Shown: positions 52,930-62,978, numbered from the stretch's first letter. The stretch is 64,000 nucleotides of DNA from Lutibacter agarilyticus (GCF_900188235.1 NZ_FZNT01000001.1:607394-671393); one strand, 5' to 3'. Notes: generated by a model not told the origin, from the letters alone. A program made the numbers and translations.

Positions 52930-55320
52930 ATGAGAAAAATCTTTTTTTTATGTAATTTATTATTACCATTAATTTTAATTGGTCAAAATAATTACTCTTC
53001 TACATATACTATTTCTGGGAAAATAATTGATACTGCAACTAAGCTTCCTATAGATTATGCTACTATTATTTTTAAGTCATTAGATTCTGGCATCGTTAAA
53101 TATGGAGGTATCACCAATCATAAAGGTCATTTTTCATTAGATGTCTCAAGTGGTTTTTACCATACAACGGTAGCGTTTATTTCATACAAAACAAAACAAT
53201 TGGCCATTTCTGAGATCAACCACGATATCAATTTGGGAACTATTGAATTAGAATTAGACACAGAAAATCTTCAAGAAATTGAAATACAAGGATCTAAAAA
53301 AGCTATTGAAGTAAAAGCAAATAAACTTATTTTTAACGTTAGTAAAGATATTGCATCAGAAAGTAAAATGACGACTGATGTACTCAACAACATACCTTCA
53401 GTAGCTGTTGATCCTACTGGCGCTATTCGTTTAAACGGTTTAGCAAACCCTACCATATTAATAAATGGAAAAGTAACTGTGCTTTCAAAGGCGGATGCTT
53501 TAAAATCGTTACCCGCAAGTTCTATTGAAAAAATTGAAGTCATTTCAAATCCTGGTGCTAGTTATCAAGCCACTTCAACAGGCGTTATAAATATCATTCT
53601 AAAAAAAGGAAAAGAAGAAGGTTTTCATACATCTGCAACCATTTCAGGTGGGTATAGAAATTATTATGGAGGTTTGGTAAACTTAAATTACAGTTCAAAC
53701 AAAACAAACGTTTATTTTTATCCAAGTTTTGTGCATAAACAAGATGCTCAAATAGCAACCACTGAAACAAGCTATTTTAACAATGGAAATCCTCATGCTA
53801 ATTTAAGTAGAAACAGTAATTATACTTCAACTAAAAATGACTTTAGTAGTGTTTTAGGTGCAGATTTTAAAATTTCAAAAAAGTCAACATTATCGGGGGT
53901 TGTTAATTATACAGCTATCAACGCTAATAATACCACTAAAACTACAGCTATTTTATTTGATGCTGCTAGTATTGAAACGGGTTCTAATAACAGAACTCAT
54001 AAGGGGAAATTTAACAATGATATTTTTGAAGCGACACTTAGTTTTGATCATTTTTTTAAAAGTGAAGAACAAAAACTATCTTCATATTTTAGTTATTCAA
54101 ATGATGATGAATTGTATGATTTTGACATTCTAAATTCAAACCCAACTTTTACCGATGAAAGCTATATTGAAGACAACGAAATAAATAATTACAGGGCTGA
54201 AGTAAAATATGCTGCACCAATAAACGATTCCTCTAATTTTGTTGCAGGTTATTATGGTGAATATGGTGATATTCCTTTTCAATACATAAGTGAAGCTGCT
54301 ACGGAACATATTAATTATGCAGAAAATATACATGCCGTTTTTGCTGAATACGAAAAAATAATGGGTGATTTTTACGTAGGAATAAGCTTAAGAGCCGAGT
54401 TTTCTGATGTTACCATTGATTTTGAAGATGTATTCACGCAGAAAAAAAACACATATAACAATCTATTTCCAGCAGTATATTTAGATTATATGTTTAATGA
54501 TGAAGAAAGTATTACGCTGTCTTATACAAATAAAATAGGAAGACCGTCTTACAGTCAGTTACAACCTTTTGAACAAAAATATACAGAGACTTGGTCTTTT
54601 GTTGGAAACATACACTTAAAGCCTGTTTTTTATCATTTAACACGTTTATCTTATACATTAAGTACTTCTAAATTTACGTTTGCACCTTCCCTATTTTTCA
54701 ATCGCTATAACGATTACTGGCAACGTGTAACCTATGAAACTGGCGAACAAGTTCAAGGAATTGAAAAACTAATTACAACCCCCGAAAACGTTGGCTATGT
54801 AAATTATTATGGAATTGATTTTACAGCCATGTATTCACCAACTAATTGGTTGAGTTTTACGGGTTATGTAAACTTGAATATTTTTGATCAACACGGTGTT
54901 TTTGAAACAACAAATACTGTTGGTGAGCAAATTCGTTTAGATTATACCAATGCAAACTTTGGAGGCTCACAAAGCTTACTTACAAAAATTAAAATTCCTA
55001 AAATAGTTGACTTTCAAGTAAATGTTAGTCACGAGTTATTATCGCAAAGTAATTATTCAAAGCGAAAAGCTTATACGTATACAAGTTTAGCCATTAATAG
55101 AGATTTTTGGAATAATACAGCTTCATTAAGTTTGAACTCAAACGATGTTTTTAACAGTTTTAAAACTGCTCGTGATCGTTTTGATGCTAGTTACTATTCT
55201 GAAGGAATTCTTACCAACAAGTTCCCTACATTTATTGTATCGTTTACCTATCGCTTCAACCAGAAAAAACATAACAAATCTGTTGACTTTGGTAAAAAAG
55301 ATATCAAGCCCGAATTTTAA
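52930..55320 (+). CDS. TonB-dependent-receptor-like outer-membrane beta-barrel protein
   Basis: The 796-aa protein has a signal peptide (residues 1-18, ending LILIGQ), a carboxypeptidase-regulatory-like (Ig-like) domain at about 27-110 (ISGKIIDTATKLPIDYATI), a plug domain at about 120-230 (VLNNIPSVAVDPTGAIRLNG, ILINGKVTVL, IEKIEVISNPGASYQ) and a C-terminal beta-barrel (about 240-796) ending in a terminal strand FIVSFTYRFNQKK. It is of the outer-membrane beta-barrel type related to TonB receptors but not a SusC protein, and there is no SusD partner. Substrate unknown. It is a paralogue of the receptor at 55906-58356. Confidence 0.88.
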   Translation: MRKIFFLCNLLLPLILIGQNNYSSTYTISGKIIDTATKLPIDYATIIFKSLDSGIVKYGGITNHKGHFSLDVSSGFYHTTVAFISYKTKQLAISEINHDINLGTIELELDTENLQEIEIQGSKKAIEVKANKLIFNVSKDIASESKMTTDVLNNIPSVAVDPTGAIRLNGLANPTILINGKVTVLSKADALKSLPASSIEKIEVISNPGASYQATSTGVINIILKKGKEEGFHTSATISGGYRNYYGGLVNLNYSSNKTNVYFYPSFVHKQDAQIATTETSYFNNGNPHANLSRNSNYTSTKNDFSSVLGADFKISKKSTLSGVVNYTAINANNTTKTTAILFDAASIETGSNNRTHKGKFNNDIFEATLSFDHFFKSEEQKLSSYFSYSNDDELYDFDILNSNPTFTDESYIEDNEINNYRAEVKYAAPINDSSNFVAGYYGEYGDIPFQYISEAATEHINYAENIHAVFAEYEKIMGDFYVGISLRAEFSDVTIDFEDVFTQKKNTYNNLFPAVYLDYMFNDEESITLSYTNKIGRPSYSQLQPFEQKYTETWSFVGNIHLKPVFYHLTRLSYTLSTSKFTFAPSLFFNRYNDYWQRVTYETGEQVQGIEKLITTPENVGYVNYYGIDFTAMYSPTNWLSFTGYVNLNIFDQHGVFETTNTVGEQIRLDYTNANFGGSQSLLTKIKIPKIVDFQVNVSHELLSQSNYSKRKAYTYTSLAINRDFWNNTASLSLNSNDVFNSFKTARDRFDASYYSEGILTNKFPTFIVSFTYRFNQKKHNKSVDFGKKDIKPEF

Positions 55321-55361
55321 AGGATATATTTAATTTGTTTATTTTTGAAAAAAGAATATCC

Positions 55362-55700
55362 ATGAAAATATATCACAATCCACGTTGTAGTAAAAGTCGC
55401 CAAGGACTACAAATTTTAGAAGCTTCAAAAATTCCATTTGAAACCATTAAATATTTAGAAACTCCTGTTACTGAAGAAGAACTTACAGAAATAATTGAAC
55501 TTTTAGGAATAGCACCTATCAAATTAGTTCGAAAAACTGAAGCTATTTGGAAAGAGAACTTCAAAGGAAAAGAATTATCTGATGCTGAAATTATTAAAGC
55601 AATGGTAGCGAATCCAAAATTAATTGAAAGGCCAATTGTAATTAATAATGGTAAAGCTGTTATAGGTCGTCCACCTGAACTTATAAAAACCATTCTTTAA
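55362..55700 (+). CDS. ArsC-family (arsenate reductase-like) protein
   Basis: The 112-aa protein starts at ATG 55362 (MKIYHNPRCSKSRQG), which follows a TATTTTTG box at 55340-55347; the frame from 55335 begins before that box and is rejected. Redox-active C9 is in the NPRCSKSR motif of ArsC/Spx-type thioredoxin-fold proteins. IAPIKLVRKTEAIWKEN and RPIVINNGKAVIGRPPE match glutaredoxin-coupled arsenate reductases. There is no arsenic operon around it, so a different thiol-redox role is possible. A strong terminator follows. Confidence 0.88.
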   Translation: MKIYHNPRCSKSRQGLQILEASKIPFETIKYLETPVTEEELTEIIELLGIAPIKLVRKTEAIWKENFKGKELSDAEIIKAMVANPKLIERPIVINNGKAVIGRPPELIKTIL

Positions 55701-55726
55701 TTTTTAAGTTTTATTTAACAGTTTAT

Positions 55727-55767
55727 AATAGCTTAAAAAACAGTATTCAATTGTTTTTTAAGCTATT
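55727..55767 (+). terminator. arsC-like gene terminator
   Basis: A perfect 16-bp stem AATAGCTTAAAAAACA (55727-55742) with TGTTTTTTAAGCTATT (55752-55767), followed by T-rich sequence. Confidence 0.85.
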
Positions 55768-55873
55768 TTTAATTTTAAGTTACTGAATTACTGAATTTTG
55801 GAACAACTATGGTGTTTATTTTTATCTTAAAAACATTAAACACTCGTTAACAGTAATAATTGGTTTCTTAACC

Positions 55874-55881
55874 TATATTTG
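55874..55881 (+). promoter_or_regulatory. -7 box TATATTTG upstream of the second receptor gene
   Basis: A perfect TAnnTTTG box 25 nt before ATG 55906. An ATG at 55879 would overlap the box, so the start is placed at 55906. Confidence 0.55.
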
Positions 55882-55905
55882 TACGCTAACTATCAAGAAT
55901 TATAT

Positions 55906-58356
55906 ATGAAAAAACTTACGCTAATTATTAGCTGTTTACTTATTGCTTCTCAAAGTTTTGCTCAATTACCCAATGCAAAAACTACAGGAAGAGTTACTAT
56001 CAAAGGAACTGTTATTGATTTTGACACCAAAGAGCCGTTAGAGTATGCTACTGTAGTAGTAAAGCCTTTAAATGGTGATCCTATTACAGGTGATATAACA
56101 AATAGCAAAGGTCATTTTAATATTGAAATTACACCTGGGAATTACGATATTTCTATTGAATTTATTTCATTTAAACCTTATGAATTAAAAAATGTAGCAA
56201 TTGTAAAATCTCTAAATTTAGGTGTTATAGAATTGGCTATAAATGCAGAAGCTTTAGATGAAGTTGAAATTGTTGCTGAAAAAAGTACGGTAGAAATTCG
56301 CTTAGATAAAAAAATATACAATGTTGGTAAAGATATGACCGTTAAAGGAGGTACAGCATCTGATGTATTAGACAATGTACCTTCTGTAACGGTTGATGTT
56401 GATGGTACTGTGAGTTTACGTGGTAGTGAAAATGTTCGAATTCTTATCAATGGAAAACCTTCTAGTATGGTTGGTTTAAGTGGTACAGATGCGTTAAGAC
56501 AGCTACCTGCCGATGCTATTGAAAAGGTTGAAGTTATTACAAGTCCGTCTGCAAGATATGAAGCTGAAGGAACTGGAGGTATTTTAAATATTGTATTACG
56601 TAAAGGTAAAGCTCAGGGTTTCAATGCATCAGTAACTGCAACAGCAGGTATACCAGATAATCTTGGAGGTTCTGTGAACTTAAACTATCGTATTAAGAAG
56701 TTTAATTTTTTCACCAATACAGCTTATAGTTATACAAATTCACCAGGTAATTCATACAATAATGCAACTTATTTTAATGAATTTGATGAAATTTCTTCTT
56801 ACAGAAATGAAAAAACGGACTATGATAGATCTGGAGGTCGTTTTAATACCAGATTAGGCTTAGAATATTTTTTAACGGATAAAAGTTCTTTAACGGGTAC
56901 TTTTTATTATAGAGAATCCGACAGAAATAATATTTCAACAAACTATACCAGTGAATTTGACGCTTCAAAACTATTAACTCGAAAAAGTATTCGAATTAAT
57001 GACAAAGATGATGTGAATAAAAATATTGAATATTCATTAAATTACACGCATGATTTTAATGATAGCGGACATAATTTATCTTTTGATTTTCAATACAATA
57101 ACGATGATGAAAATGAATTTACTTTTATAACCGATTATGATACGTATCCTTCTTTTTTAGAAAGAAATCCAGAAAGAACAACTACTGTTGAAAGTGATTC
57201 AGAATTTACACTGAAAGGAGATTATGTATTACCTATTGGTGAAAATGCCCAATTTGAAGCAGGCTTTAATTTAAATCTTAATGAAATTGATTCAGACTTT
57301 TTAGTGCAAGATTACGATCCAGATTCAGGAGATTTCATTAACAATCCCGACTTCACAAACTCATTAGTTTTTGAGCAAAATATTTATGCTTTTTACACCC
57401 AATATGGAAGTAAAATAAACAAGTTCTCTTATTTATTAGGTTTAAGGTCTGAAACAACAGATAGAAGCATTCAACTATTAGGAGATAATACAGACAATCA
57501 AAAAACTTGGACAGAACTATTTCCAACAGTAAACGTAGGTATTGAGTTTAGTGAAACCGAAAGTTTAACCGTTGGTTATAATAGAAGATTAAGAAGACCA
57601 AGACATTTTTATTTAAATCCTTTTGAAACTAGAACCAGCGAAACAACTATTAGAAAAGGAAACATTAACCTAGACCCTACTTACACAGGTTCTTTTGATA
57701 TAGGTTATTTAAAACGATGGAGTAAATTCACTTTAAATTCATCGGTATATTACAGTCATTCAACCAATAACATTGAATGGATACAAACTGAAGAAACTAG
57801 AGATGTAAATGGATTACCTACCATAGTTATAGTTCGTTCTCCTGTAAATTTAAGTACGCAAGACCGTTACGGTTTTGAATTCACAGCAAACTACAATCCG
57901 TTTAAATGGTGGAAACTTTCACAAAGTTTTAATTTTTTTAGAGCAACTACTGAAGGTGATTATGAAGGTGTTAATTATGATGCAGACAATATTAGTTGGT
58001 TTACACGTTTTAACTCAACAGTTACCTTACCGGGTGAAATAGATTGGCAAACACGTGCTATGTATATGGGGCCATCACAAAATGCACAAACTAAAAGATT
58101 AGGAATAGTTAGTATTAATTTAGCTTTTAGTAAAGACCTTTTAAAAGAAAAAGCAACCATTTCATTTAATGTGAGCGATTTATTAAATTCAAGAAAAAGA
58201 ATTTCTGAAACAACTACTGAGACTACATTTTCTGAAGGAGAGTTTCAATATAGACAACGACAATTTTTATTGAATTTTACGTACCGTTTCAATCAGAAAA
58301 AGAAACGTGAACGTTCTCAAGGTAATGATGGTGATGGTGGTGAAGAAATGTTTTAG
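55906..58356 (+). CDS. TonB-dependent-receptor-like outer-membrane beta-barrel protein (paralogue)
   Basis: The 816-aa protein begins MKKLTLIISCLLIASQSFAQ (signal peptide). It has the carboxypeptidase-regulatory-like domain at about 30-115 (IKGTVIDFDTKEPLEYATV), a plug domain (VLDNVPSVTVDVDGTVSLRG, ILINGKPSSMV, IEKVEVITSPSARYEAEGTGG) and a long barrel ending LLNFTYRFNQKKKRERS. The C-terminal tail is charged and glycine/aspartate-rich. It is the paralogue of the receptor at 52930-55320, with the arsC-like gene between. Substrate unknown; no SusD partner. A terminator follows. Confidence 0.9.
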   Translation: MKKLTLIISCLLIASQSFAQLPNAKTTGRVTIKGTVIDFDTKEPLEYATVVVKPLNGDPITGDITNSKGHFNIEITPGNYDISIEFISFKPYELKNVAIVKSLNLGVIELAINAEALDEVEIVAEKSTVEIRLDKKIYNVGKDMTVKGGTASDVLDNVPSVTVDVDGTVSLRGSENVRILINGKPSSMVGLSGTDALRQLPADAIEKVEVITSPSARYEAEGTGGILNIVLRKGKAQGFNASVTATAGIPDNLGGSVNLNYRIKKFNFFTNTAYSYTNSPGNSYNNATYFNEFDEISSYRNEKTDYDRSGGRFNTRLGLEYFLTDKSSLTGTFYYRESDRNNISTNYTSEFDASKLLTRKSIRINDKDDVNKNIEYSLNYTHDFNDSGHNLSFDFQYNNDDENEFTFITDYDTYPSFLERNPERTTTVESDSEFTLKGDYVLPIGENAQFEAGFNLNLNEIDSDFLVQDYDPDSGDFINNPDFTNSLVFEQNIYAFYTQYGSKINKFSYLLGLRSETTDRSIQLLGDNTDNQKTWTELFPTVNVGIEFSETESLTVGYNRRLRRPRHFYLNPFETRTSETTIRKGNINLDPTYTGSFDIGYLKRWSKFTLNSSVYYSHSTNNIEWIQTEETRDVNGLPTIVIVRSPVNLSTQDRYGFEFTANYNPFKWWKLSQSFNFFRATTEGDYEGVNYDADNISWFTRFNSTVTLPGEIDWQTRAMYMGPSQNAQTKRLGIVSINLAFSKDLLKEKATISFNVSDLLNSRKRISETTTETTFSEGEFQYRQRQFLLNFTYRFNQKKKRERSQGNDGDGGEEMF

Positions 58357-58373
58357 GTAACTAACACATAACA

Positions 58374-58401
58374 AAAAAGCGTCTCAATTGAGACGCTTTT
58401 T
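58374..58401. terminator. Bidirectional terminator
   Basis: A perfect 28-nt palindrome AAAAAGCGTCTCAA/TTGAGACGCTTTTT between the receptor gene and the convergent 54-aa gene. Confidence 0.88.
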
Positions 58402-58420
58402 ATATATAAATATAACTAAA

Positions 58421-58585
58421 TTACTTTTTAGCTACTTTGTTTTGTTTTCTAAGTTTCCAAGCTTCCATAGCTGAACCAAATAACCAGTAAGGAATTACGA
58501 ATGTTAATAAGAAAATCATTAACCAAAATCCCATGGTAAAAATTGTTAAGAATACTAAAAATCCTGAAAATTGAGATAAATCCAT
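58421..58585 (-). CDS. Small membrane protein (54 aa)
   Basis: Minus-strand ATG 58583-58585 to TAA 58421-58423 encodes 54 residues: MDLSQFSGFLVFLTIFTMGF, then a second hydrophobic block WLMIFLLTFVIPYWLFG and a basic tail (EAWKLRKQNKVAKK). It is a one- or two-helix inner-membrane protein with a cytoplasmic positive tail. An overlapping 62-codon frame at 58449-58637 is judged a shadow because its sequence is not protein-like and starts before. The gene ends 20 bp from the terminator at 58374-58401. I know similar short flavobacterial proteins but no named family. Confidence 0.68.
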   Translation of the reverse strand: MDLSQFSGFLVFLTIFTMGFWLMIFLLTFVIPYWLFGSAMEAWKLRKQNKVAKK

Positions 58586-58751
58586 AATTTATAAAGGTTG
58601 TTATTTTAATTTCAACAAAACTAATATTTATTTTCAATTAATCATAACTACTTTTTAATTTTTTTATGATATTTCTCATTTCATAAGTCAAAAAAAAATT
58701 GCAACTATTCCAACTAAAAATATGAAACTTTAGTTCATTGCTTTTTAACAA

Positions 58752-58859
58752 GAAAAAGGCTGTTTAAAAGCATTATATATTGTTGCTCTGAAATACACTT
58801 CGACAAGCTTAGTGTGACATATTCGGAATAACGCTTATAATTGCCTATAAACAGCCTTT
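58752..58859. repeat. Terminator-armed palindromic element (copy E)
   Basis: Arms AAAAAGGCTGTTTA (58753) and TAAACAGCCTTTG (to 58860) enclose one module in reverse orientation: GCTCTGAAATACACTTCGAC..AGTGTGACATATTCGGAATAACG (58785-58833), the inverse of the module with the GTCACA..GCTTGTCGAAGTG tip in copies B and D. The second (ACCTGAA) module is missing. It lies just downstream of the fumarase stop on the minus strand. Confidence 0.75.
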
Positions 58860-58880
58860 GCTATTTATAATTTTGAAAAC

Positions 58881-60488
58881 CTATTTAAATTCTGCAAAAA
58901 AGTCGTTCCCTTTATCATCTACTAATAAAAATGCTGGGAAATCTTCAATTCTAATTTTACGAACTGCTTCCATTCCTAATTCTGGGAAATCAACTACTTC
59001 AACAGATTTAATACTGTTTTTAGCCAAAATTGCAGCTGGTCCACCAATAGATCCTAAGTAAAAACCACCATTTGCTTTACAAGCATCCGTTACTTGTTGT
59101 GAGCGGTTTCCTTTTGCAACCATTACCATACTTCCACCTGCTTTTTGGAACGCATTCACATACGGATCCATACGTCCCGCAGTTGTAGGTCCAAAACTAC
59201 CCGAAGCCATTCCTTTAGGTGTTTTTGCTGGTCCTGCATAATAAACAGGATGATCTTTAAAGTACTGTGGCATTTCTTCTCCATTAGCTAACATTTCACT
59301 AATTCTTGCGTGTGCCATATCGCGTGCAACAATTAAAGTTCCCCTTAAACTAAAACGCGTTTTAACAGGATATTTTGAAAGTTCTTCACGTATTTTTTCC
59401 ATTGGTTGATCTAGATCTAACTCAATAGCATCTTTTAAATGTGGCGCTTCTTTTGGTAAGAATTTTTCTGGATTTTTTTCTAATTGTTCAAGAAAAATAC
59501 CTTCTTCAGTAATTTTGGCTTTTACATTACGGTCGGCACTACAGCTAACTCCTAATCCTACCGGACAAGATGCTGCGTGACGAGGCAAACGAATTACTCG
59601 TACATCGTGTACAAAATACTTACCACCAAACTGTGCTCCTACACCACTTTCTTGACAAATTTTTGTGATTTTTTCTTCCCACTCTAAATCACGAAAATCT
59701 TGACCCCCATCATTGCCTTCGGTTGGTAAATGATCTAAATAACCTGCAGATGCTTTTTTAACCGTTGCTAAGTTTGCTTCTGCAGAAGTACCTCCAACAA
59801 CAAATGCTAAATGGTAAGGCGGACAAGCAGAAGTACCTAAATCCATAATGTGTTGCTTCACAAAATTGGTTAAGTTTTCTTCAGTTAACAACGACTTTGT
59901 CATTTGGTACAAGTATGTTTTGTTAGCTGACCCACCTCCTTTAGTAATAAATAAAAATTCATAGGTATTTCCTTTTGCTGCATAAAGATCAATTTGAGCA
60001 GGAAGGTTACAACCAGAATTTTTCTCTTCTAACATTGTTTGAGGAACAATTTGAGAAAAACGTAAGTTATCAGTTTGATACGTGTTGTAAACTCCTTTTG
60101 AAATGTATTCAGCATCTTCAACACCTGTATAAACGTCTTCACCTTTTTTTCCCACGCAAATTGCAGTTCCTGTATCTTGACAAGTAGGTAATTCACCTGA
60201 TGCTGCAACCATTTGGTTTAGCAACATTGTATAAGCCACAAAACGATCGTTGTCTGTAGCTTCAGGGTCTTTAAGTATGGTTTCTAATTTTTCTAAATGC
60301 GAAGCACGTAAATAAAAAGATACGTCATGATAAGCTGCTTCTGATAGCAATTCTAAACCTTCAGGTGCAACTTTTAAAATTTTCCTTCCATCAAAATCTA
60401 CAACAGAAACGTGGTCTTTAGTTAACAAACGATACTTTGTAGTATCTTTTGTAATAGGAAATGGCTTTTGGTATTTAAATTCAGACAT
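58881..60488 (-). CDS. Fumarate hydratase, class I
   Basis: The 535-aa [4Fe-4S] enzyme interconverts fumarate and malate in the TCA cycle. Cluster cysteines can be seen in PTC103QDTGTA, NSGC160NLPAQ and the [12 protein letters not shown] region. The N-terminal alpha domain has [20 protein letters not shown] and [15 protein letters not shown]; the C-terminal beta domain starts near [20 protein letters not shown], with [22 protein letters not shown] and [15 protein letters not shown]. Length and two-domain fusion match the FumA/FumB type. A minus-strand TATATTTG box lies at 60529-60536. Confidence 0.95.
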   Translation of the reverse strand: MSEFKYQKPFPITKDTTKYRLLTKDHVSVVDFDGRKILKVAPEGLELLSEAAYHDVSFYLRASHLEKLETILKDPEATDNDRFVAYTMLLNQMVAASGELPTCQDTGTAICVGKKGEDVYTGVEDAEYISKGVYNTYQTDNLRFSQIVPQTMLEEKNSGCNLPAQIDLYAAKGNTYEFLFITKGGGSANKTYLYQMTKSLLTEENLTNFVKQHIMDLGTSACPPYHLAFVVGGTSAEANLATVKKASAGYLDHLPTEGNDGGQDFRDLEWEEKITKICQESGVGAQFGGKYFVHDVRVIRLPRHAASCPVGLGVSCSADRNVKAKITEEGIFLEQLEKNPEKFLPKEAPHLKDAIELDLDQPMEKIREELSKYPVKTRFSLRGTLIVARDMAHARISEMLANGEEMPQYFKDHPVYYAGPAKTPKGMASGSFGPTTAGRMDPYVNAFQKAGGSMVMVAKGNRSQQVTDACKANGGFYLGSIGGPAAILAKNSIKSVEVVDFPELGMEAVRKIRIEDFPAFLLVDDKGNDFFAEFK

Positions 60489-60625
60489 TTTATATATATT
60501 TTTAGTGTATTATCAATTTTAACTCCTGCAAATATACAATTGATAAAGAAAATAGTTGATAAAAAAAGGTTTATTTATCCTCTTTAATGACAAAAATGAT
60601 TGAAAATATCTTCATTTTCTTTTTT

Positions 60626-60633
60626 TATTTTTG
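60626..60633 (+). promoter_or_regulatory. -7 box TATTTTTG upstream of the beta-barrel gene
   Basis: A TAnnTTTG match; with a start near 60640, the GTG at 60698 has a leader of about 58 nt. Confidence 0.4.
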
Positions 60634-60697
60634 TAATATTAATTATAATGAAGTAAATTAGATAATCAATTTTTTAATTTTTAAAAAACGCTTTATC

Positions 60698-61537
60698 GTG
60701 AAAAAAATAATCGTATGTATAAGTTTTTTCCTTTTAATTTCAACTCATTTTACAAATGCACAAACAAATAATTCTTTTACTAAGAATAAGATTCTTACAA
60801 GTAAATTTCAAATAGGTGTTGGTTTATTTATTCCAACACAAAAAGTAAAATTTGGTTTGAATGCTGCTTCTAAAAATCAAGAAATTGAATTTGGAGATTC
60901 TTTTGACTTCAAGAACAACTCCATAAGACCACAATTTTATTTTGACTGGCGTTTTTCTAAAAACTGGAAATTATCTGCCGAATATTTTAATGCAAATTAT
61001 AACAAAAAAGCTGTTTTAGATGAAGATATAACTATTAATGATGGTGAATTTGTATTTAAAAAAGGAAGCAATGTTGAGCTAGGCTATAAATTTGGTTTGT
61101 ATCGTGTTTTTGTAGGGCGAACTATATCTTCAGGTTTAAAACATGAATTAGGAGGTGGACTAGGATTTCATATTACCAATATTGGCCCGTTTATTGAAGG
61201 AAATATTATTGTTAATGATAACGATAACGAATTTAAAACTGCGTCTGTTTCCGTAACAGCACCGTTGCCTAACGTAGCGTTATGGTATTATTTTGCACCT
61301 ACTGAAAAATGGTCATTTACTGCACGGTTAGATTGGTTTGGTATTAAAATCGATGAATTTTCTGGTTCTTTATGGGATATAGGGCCAAGCGCCCGTTACC
61401 AACTTAGTAAACATTTTTCAGTTGCTGTAGATTACAGATATTTTAAGTTAAATGCTGATATAGATAAAGACTTTTGGAATGGAAGTTTTGACATGTCTTT
61501 TAACGGACCAACGTTAAGTGTGCTTGCTAATTTTTAA
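60698..61537 (+). CDS. Outer-membrane beta-barrel protein
   Basis: The 279-aa protein starts at GTG 60698; no in-frame ATG precedes the signal peptide (MKKIIVCISFFLLISTHF, residues 1-22). After a short spacer, alternating hydrophobic strands form a beta-barrel (KFQIGVGLFIPTQKV, WKLSAEYFNANYNK, ELGYKFGLYRVFVG, HELGGGLGFHITNIG, NVALWYYFAPTEKWSF, YQLSKHFSVAVDYRYFK, LSVLANF at the C-terminus ending in Phe). It resembles OmpA-barrel/OprF-like small porins with unknown ligand. It is monocistronic; palindromic units and a terminator follow. Confidence 0.85.
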   Translation: MKKIIVCISFFLLISTHFTNAQTNNSFTKNKILTSKFQIGVGLFIPTQKVKFGLNAASKNQEIEFGDSFDFKNNSIRPQFYFDWRFSKNWKLSAEYFNANYNKKAVLDEDITINDGEFVFKKGSNVELGYKFGLYRVFVGRTISSGLKHELGGGLGFHITNIGPFIEGNIIVNDNDNEFKTASVSVTAPLPNVALWYYFAPTEKWSFTARLDWFGIKIDEFSGSLWDIGPSARYQLSKHFSVAVDYRYFKLNADIDKDFWNGSFDMSFNGPTLSVLANF

Positions 61538-61554
61538 TTAGGTTCTTTGTAAAA

Positions 61555-61673
61555 CGCCATTCCCGTGAAAACGGGGATCTTTTGGTGTTGAGTTTCAATT
61601 TGAAAGATACCCAATCAAGTTGGGCATGACGAGCAAAAAGAAGTATCATTCCCGTGGAAAACGGGAATCTTTT
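61555..61673. repeat. Cluster of three GTCAT-footed palindromes
   Basis: Unit 1 is CGCCATTCCCGTGAAAACGG..GATCTTTT (61555-61583), with a CCCGT/ACGGG stem. Unit 2, inverted, is AAGATACCCAATCAAGTTGGGCATGACG (61605-61632), stem CCCAA/TTGGG. Unit 3 is ATCATTCCCGTGGAAAACGG..AATCTTTT (61645-61673), a second copy of unit 1. The feet CATT/ATCT and the stem exchange fit the family seen elsewhere. Confidence 0.75.
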
Positions 61674-61680
61674 ACACTGA

Positions 61681-61726
61681 ATTTAAAAAAAAAGGCTGTC
61701 CTTTCAGACAGCCTTTTTTTTTAAAT
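61681..61726. terminator. Long bidirectional terminator
   Basis: A perfect 20-bp inverted repeat ending GGCTGTC (61681-61700) and starting GACAGCC (61707-61726), with a CTTTCA loop, between the beta-barrel gene and the convergent lipoprotein gene. Its arms equal those of nested element D (36370), with no insert. Confidence 0.9.
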
Positions 61727-61753
61727 TTATATGTATTCGTTGATAAAAATATA

Positions 61754-62716
61754 TTAATCTTTTTCTACTCTTTCATAGGTAGTATTAGCCCATCTAATTT
61801 GTGCTCTACCGCCTTTAACACGATATGCACCATATCTAATACCTGATTGTGTTCCGCGTTCTGGTTCTGGAATGTTAAAATTAAATGACTCACCTCCAAT
61901 TACAGCATCAGCATAATGTATTTTTTTTGTAGCATCGCTAGGGTCTACTCTAAAACCAACCTCTAATACAATGTCTGTTGGCTTTCCTTTTTCAATATTT
62001 GTTAAATATACAACTTCTCTTCCTGAAGCACCAGATCCTCCTCTTACTTTAATTTGCTCTCTATACAAATCAAAAGAAACTTGAGTTGTATTGCCACTAC
62101 TATCCTTTCCATACACAGGTTTTGCTAAATACAAACAAATTGCTGGATCTGCAGAACCACCACCGCCTGTGTGCTTTCCTTTAGCTTGCATAATGTAAGT
62201 ACCATCACTGCCTTCACTAGTAGTTTTACCTACTTCAAGAATTCTCACTCTTCCTGTAAATTTTGCGTAGCTACCAACACCTGTCTTTTGAGATCTTGCT
62301 AAAGATCGTTCTATCCTTGGTTGTAAAGTATTAACTGCATCTAAGTGATTAGAGCCATCAGTGATATTATAAACTCCATAAACAACATCATTAGCAGTAA
62401 CTTCTTCATAATCAGCATAACAACTTCTATCGTCAATAGCCCCTATGTTCACTGAATTTGAAATATCAGGAGCGTCTCTTTTAGGATTATTTTTTCCATC
62501 TGTACAAGTAGTATAACTTCCTTTTAACTCATCCTCAACATAGATTGAATAGGGACCAACTACTTCTGGTTCCTCCTCTACTTCTTCTTCCTCTTCAGGA
62601 TCAACTACAATTTCTTCTTCTATAATCTCAGAAGTATCGTCATCTTGACAGGAGTAAAAGCCTGCAAAAACAAATAATGCTACAATTAATGTGATTTTAA
62701 AATTTATTGTTTTCAT
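61754..62716 (-). CDS. Lipoprotein with acidic linker and jelly-roll-like C-terminal domain
   Basis: The 320-aa protein has a lipoprotein signal (lipobox GFYSC, Cys23) and then an extremely acidic linker rich in Glu and Asp (residues 32-52). The mature domain from about 55 has beta-strand-rich sequence with [20 protein letters not shown], an [17 protein letters not shown] strand, and ends [21 protein letters not shown]. The YGAYRx[12 protein letters not shown] ending recalls concanavalin A-like polysaccharide-binding or lyase folds, but I cannot assign an enzyme family. The acidic stretch after the lipid anchor fits surface-exposed lipoproteins of Bacteroidota, whose export signal is a charged motif near the cysteine. 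It is a single gene. Confidence 0.75.
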   Translation of the reverse strand: MKTINFKITLIVALFVFAGFYSCQDDDTSEIIEEEIVVDPEEEEEVEEEPEVVGPYSIYVEDELKGSYTTCTDGKNNPKRDAPDISNSVNIGAIDDRSCYADYEEVTANDVVYGVYNITDGSNHLDAVNTLQPRIERSLARSQKTGVGSYAKFTGRVRILEVGKTTSEGSDGTYIMQAKGKHTGGGGSADPAICLYLAKPVYGKDSSGNTTQVSFDLYREQIKVRGGSGASGREVVYLTNIEKGKPTDIVLEVGFRVDPSDATKKIHYADAVIGGESFNFNIPEPERGTQSGIRYGAYRVKGGRAQIRWANTTYERVEKD

Positions 62717-62978
62717 AAATCATTGAATTATATTTACACAAAAAAATAAAAATAAAAAAACTTAACTATCCTGATATATCCTGCTTCAAACATAAAAAAA
62801 TGTTAATTCTGACCTTTTTCGACTCTTACAAAAAGTAAAATGTCCGTAAAATAAGATGCTGAAATCGAAGATTCTGCGTAGCCAAACAAGTTCAGCATGA
62901 CTAGATGAAAAAAATATTTTTTGGTTTAATGCTTCAATTCTTGAGCCCCAAATTAAGCTGAGGTTGATGTTAAAAATA
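62717..62978. other. 262-bp gap with a degenerate palindromic unit
   Basis: No gene. It holds a reverse-oriented GTCAT-type unit: AGATGCTGAA (62854) to TTCAGCATGAC (62901), with an internal TCGAAGATTCTGCG-containing insertion. No clear terminator was found. Confidence 0.5.

Noticed and set aside
58449..58637. 62-aa minus-strand ORF
   Set aside because: It overlaps the more protein-like 54-aa membrane ORF (58421-58585) in another frame and its residue pattern is that of translated AT-rich non-coding DNA.
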